This document shows, piece after piece, positions 63,622-64,000 of a DNA stretch of 64,000 bases. Position numbers and translations under genes: made by a program. Under the pieces are notes generated by a model. It was not told the DNA's origin. It saw only the letters and a list, made by a program, of their open reading frames with translations, and made no database searches. The DNA is from Limimaricola sp. G21655-S1. GTDB taxonomy: Bacteria > Pseudomonadota > Alphaproteobacteria > Rhodobacterales > Rhodobacteraceae. Positions within the stretch are counted from its first letter, which is position 1. Each line of letters opens with the position of its first letter. Location: positions 18,623 to 82,622 of the forward strand of contig NZ_JAPWGO010000017.1 of assembly GCF_027213785.1 (NCBI RefSeq), given 5' to 3'.

Positions 63622-63942
63622 ATGCTTCTGATCTCGATCTGGCCAATCTTTGCGCTGATCTGCCTCGGACATGTCCTTGCCCGCAGCGGCTTTCCGGGGG
63701 CGGGCTTCTGGCCGATGGCGGATCGGCTGAACTATTTCTTTCTGTTCCCGGCGTTGCTCGTTTCAAGCCTCGCCGAAGTGCCCCTGGACGATCCCGATCT
63801 TCTCTGGCTGGGCGGGGCCGCAATCGCGACGATCCTGACCGCCGCGGGCCTCATGAAGCTGCTGCCGCGCATCCGCCCGCTGCTCACCGCCCGCTTCGGC
63901 CCGGTCCTGCAAGGCGTGATCCGGTTGAGCTGCCCCGTCTGA
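63622..63942 (+). pseudogene. Truncated AEC-family transporter, interrupted at its C-terminal side
   Basis: The 106-residue frame begins MLLISIWPIFALICLGHVLA and continues with FPGAGFWPMADRLNYFFLFP and ALLVSSLAEVPL, matching the N-terminal two to three helices of auxin efflux carrier (AEC) transporters, which are about 300 aa. After GPVLQGVIR the similarity stops, the frame closes at TGA 63940, and the following DNA looks unrelated. Disruption by an insertion is likely. Confidence 0.65.
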
Positions 63943-64000
63943 GTGCTCCAGGTTAATTGTTAGTGCATGGTCGGCCTCCGGTCGACGGGCACGATGCTTT
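63926..64000. mobile_element. Possible end of an insertion sequence cutting the AEC gene
   Basis: At 63926 TGAGCTGCCCC begins right where the AEC reading frame loses family similarity. IS3-type elements begin with TG and often carry similar G/C-rich inverted ends. No transposase or target duplication can be seen because the window ends. Tentative. Confidence 0.3.

Overview
The window comes from a high-GC alphaproteobacterium, most likely a marine member of the Rhodobacteraceae (Roseobacter group). The evidence is its gene repertoire: class I lysyl-tRNA synthetase, the leuA-mreBCD-mrdA-rodA block, ETC complex I subunit NDUFS4, DUF4864 and CHAD genes and a KpsE/KpsT capsule export pair. Codon use is strongly G+C-biased throughout. 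Genus-level assignment cannot be made from what is visible here.

Left part (1-18990) is accessory DNA. It holds the end of an ABC exporter operon (ATPase plus a lipoprotein HlyD adaptor), a type III polyketide synthase followed by a truncated isoprenylcysteine methyltransferase-like gene, a cupin, a TerC/Alx membrane protein, and a CNNM/CorC protein, TauE/SafE permease and fused SecDF in tandem. After these come a Kup potassium transporter, a pseudogene remnant, an aldehyde dehydrogenase with its GAF/Fis-type regulator, and a large DUF6538-type tyrosine recombinase. The recombinase gene starts beside the 3' end of a tRNA-Gln gene (18987-19061), the classical layout of an integrated genomic island. 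No second attachment copy of the tRNA end was seen, so the island may extend beyond the left edge.

Right part (19062-63244) is mostly conserved chromosomal backbone. kdsA is followed by a striking G15/C18 hairpin, then kpsE-kpsT, a predicted 24-residue microprotein, a uracil-DNA glycosylase family gene and an SseB-family gene. The cell-shape block runs on the minus strand: leuA, mreB, mreC, mreD, mrdA (PBP2), rodA, ghrA. Upstream of leuA lies a clear leucine-rich leader peptide with an overlapping hairpin and a promoter placed so that the leader mRNA would be leaderless. Then come a GST, two SDR genes, a decayed photolyase-related gene, an 18-repeat MORN protein, small enzymes, an MFS exporter, gltX, a thioredoxin-reductase-like flavoprotein, the YbbAP-like ABC system divergent from a TesA-type esterase, dodecin, a cold-shock protein, nadD, dacB, lysK, CHAD, a beta-helix GH28-like protein, two small phasin-like proteins, tRNA-Ala(CGC), an outer-membrane barrel, uvrB and an NDUFS4-type complex I subunit.

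At the right edge (63622-64000) an AEC transporter gene loses its reading frame and family resemblance abruptly, next to a sequence that looks like the end of an insertion element.

The most noteworthy signals are the leuA leader/attenuator, the island boundary at tRNA-Gln with its repeat cluster, the homopolymeric G/C hairpin before kdsA, the gene remnants (ICMT-like, photolyase-related, CxxC protein, AEC), and the microprotein with a near-perfect ribosome binding site. I found no CRISPR array, restriction system or complete prophage.
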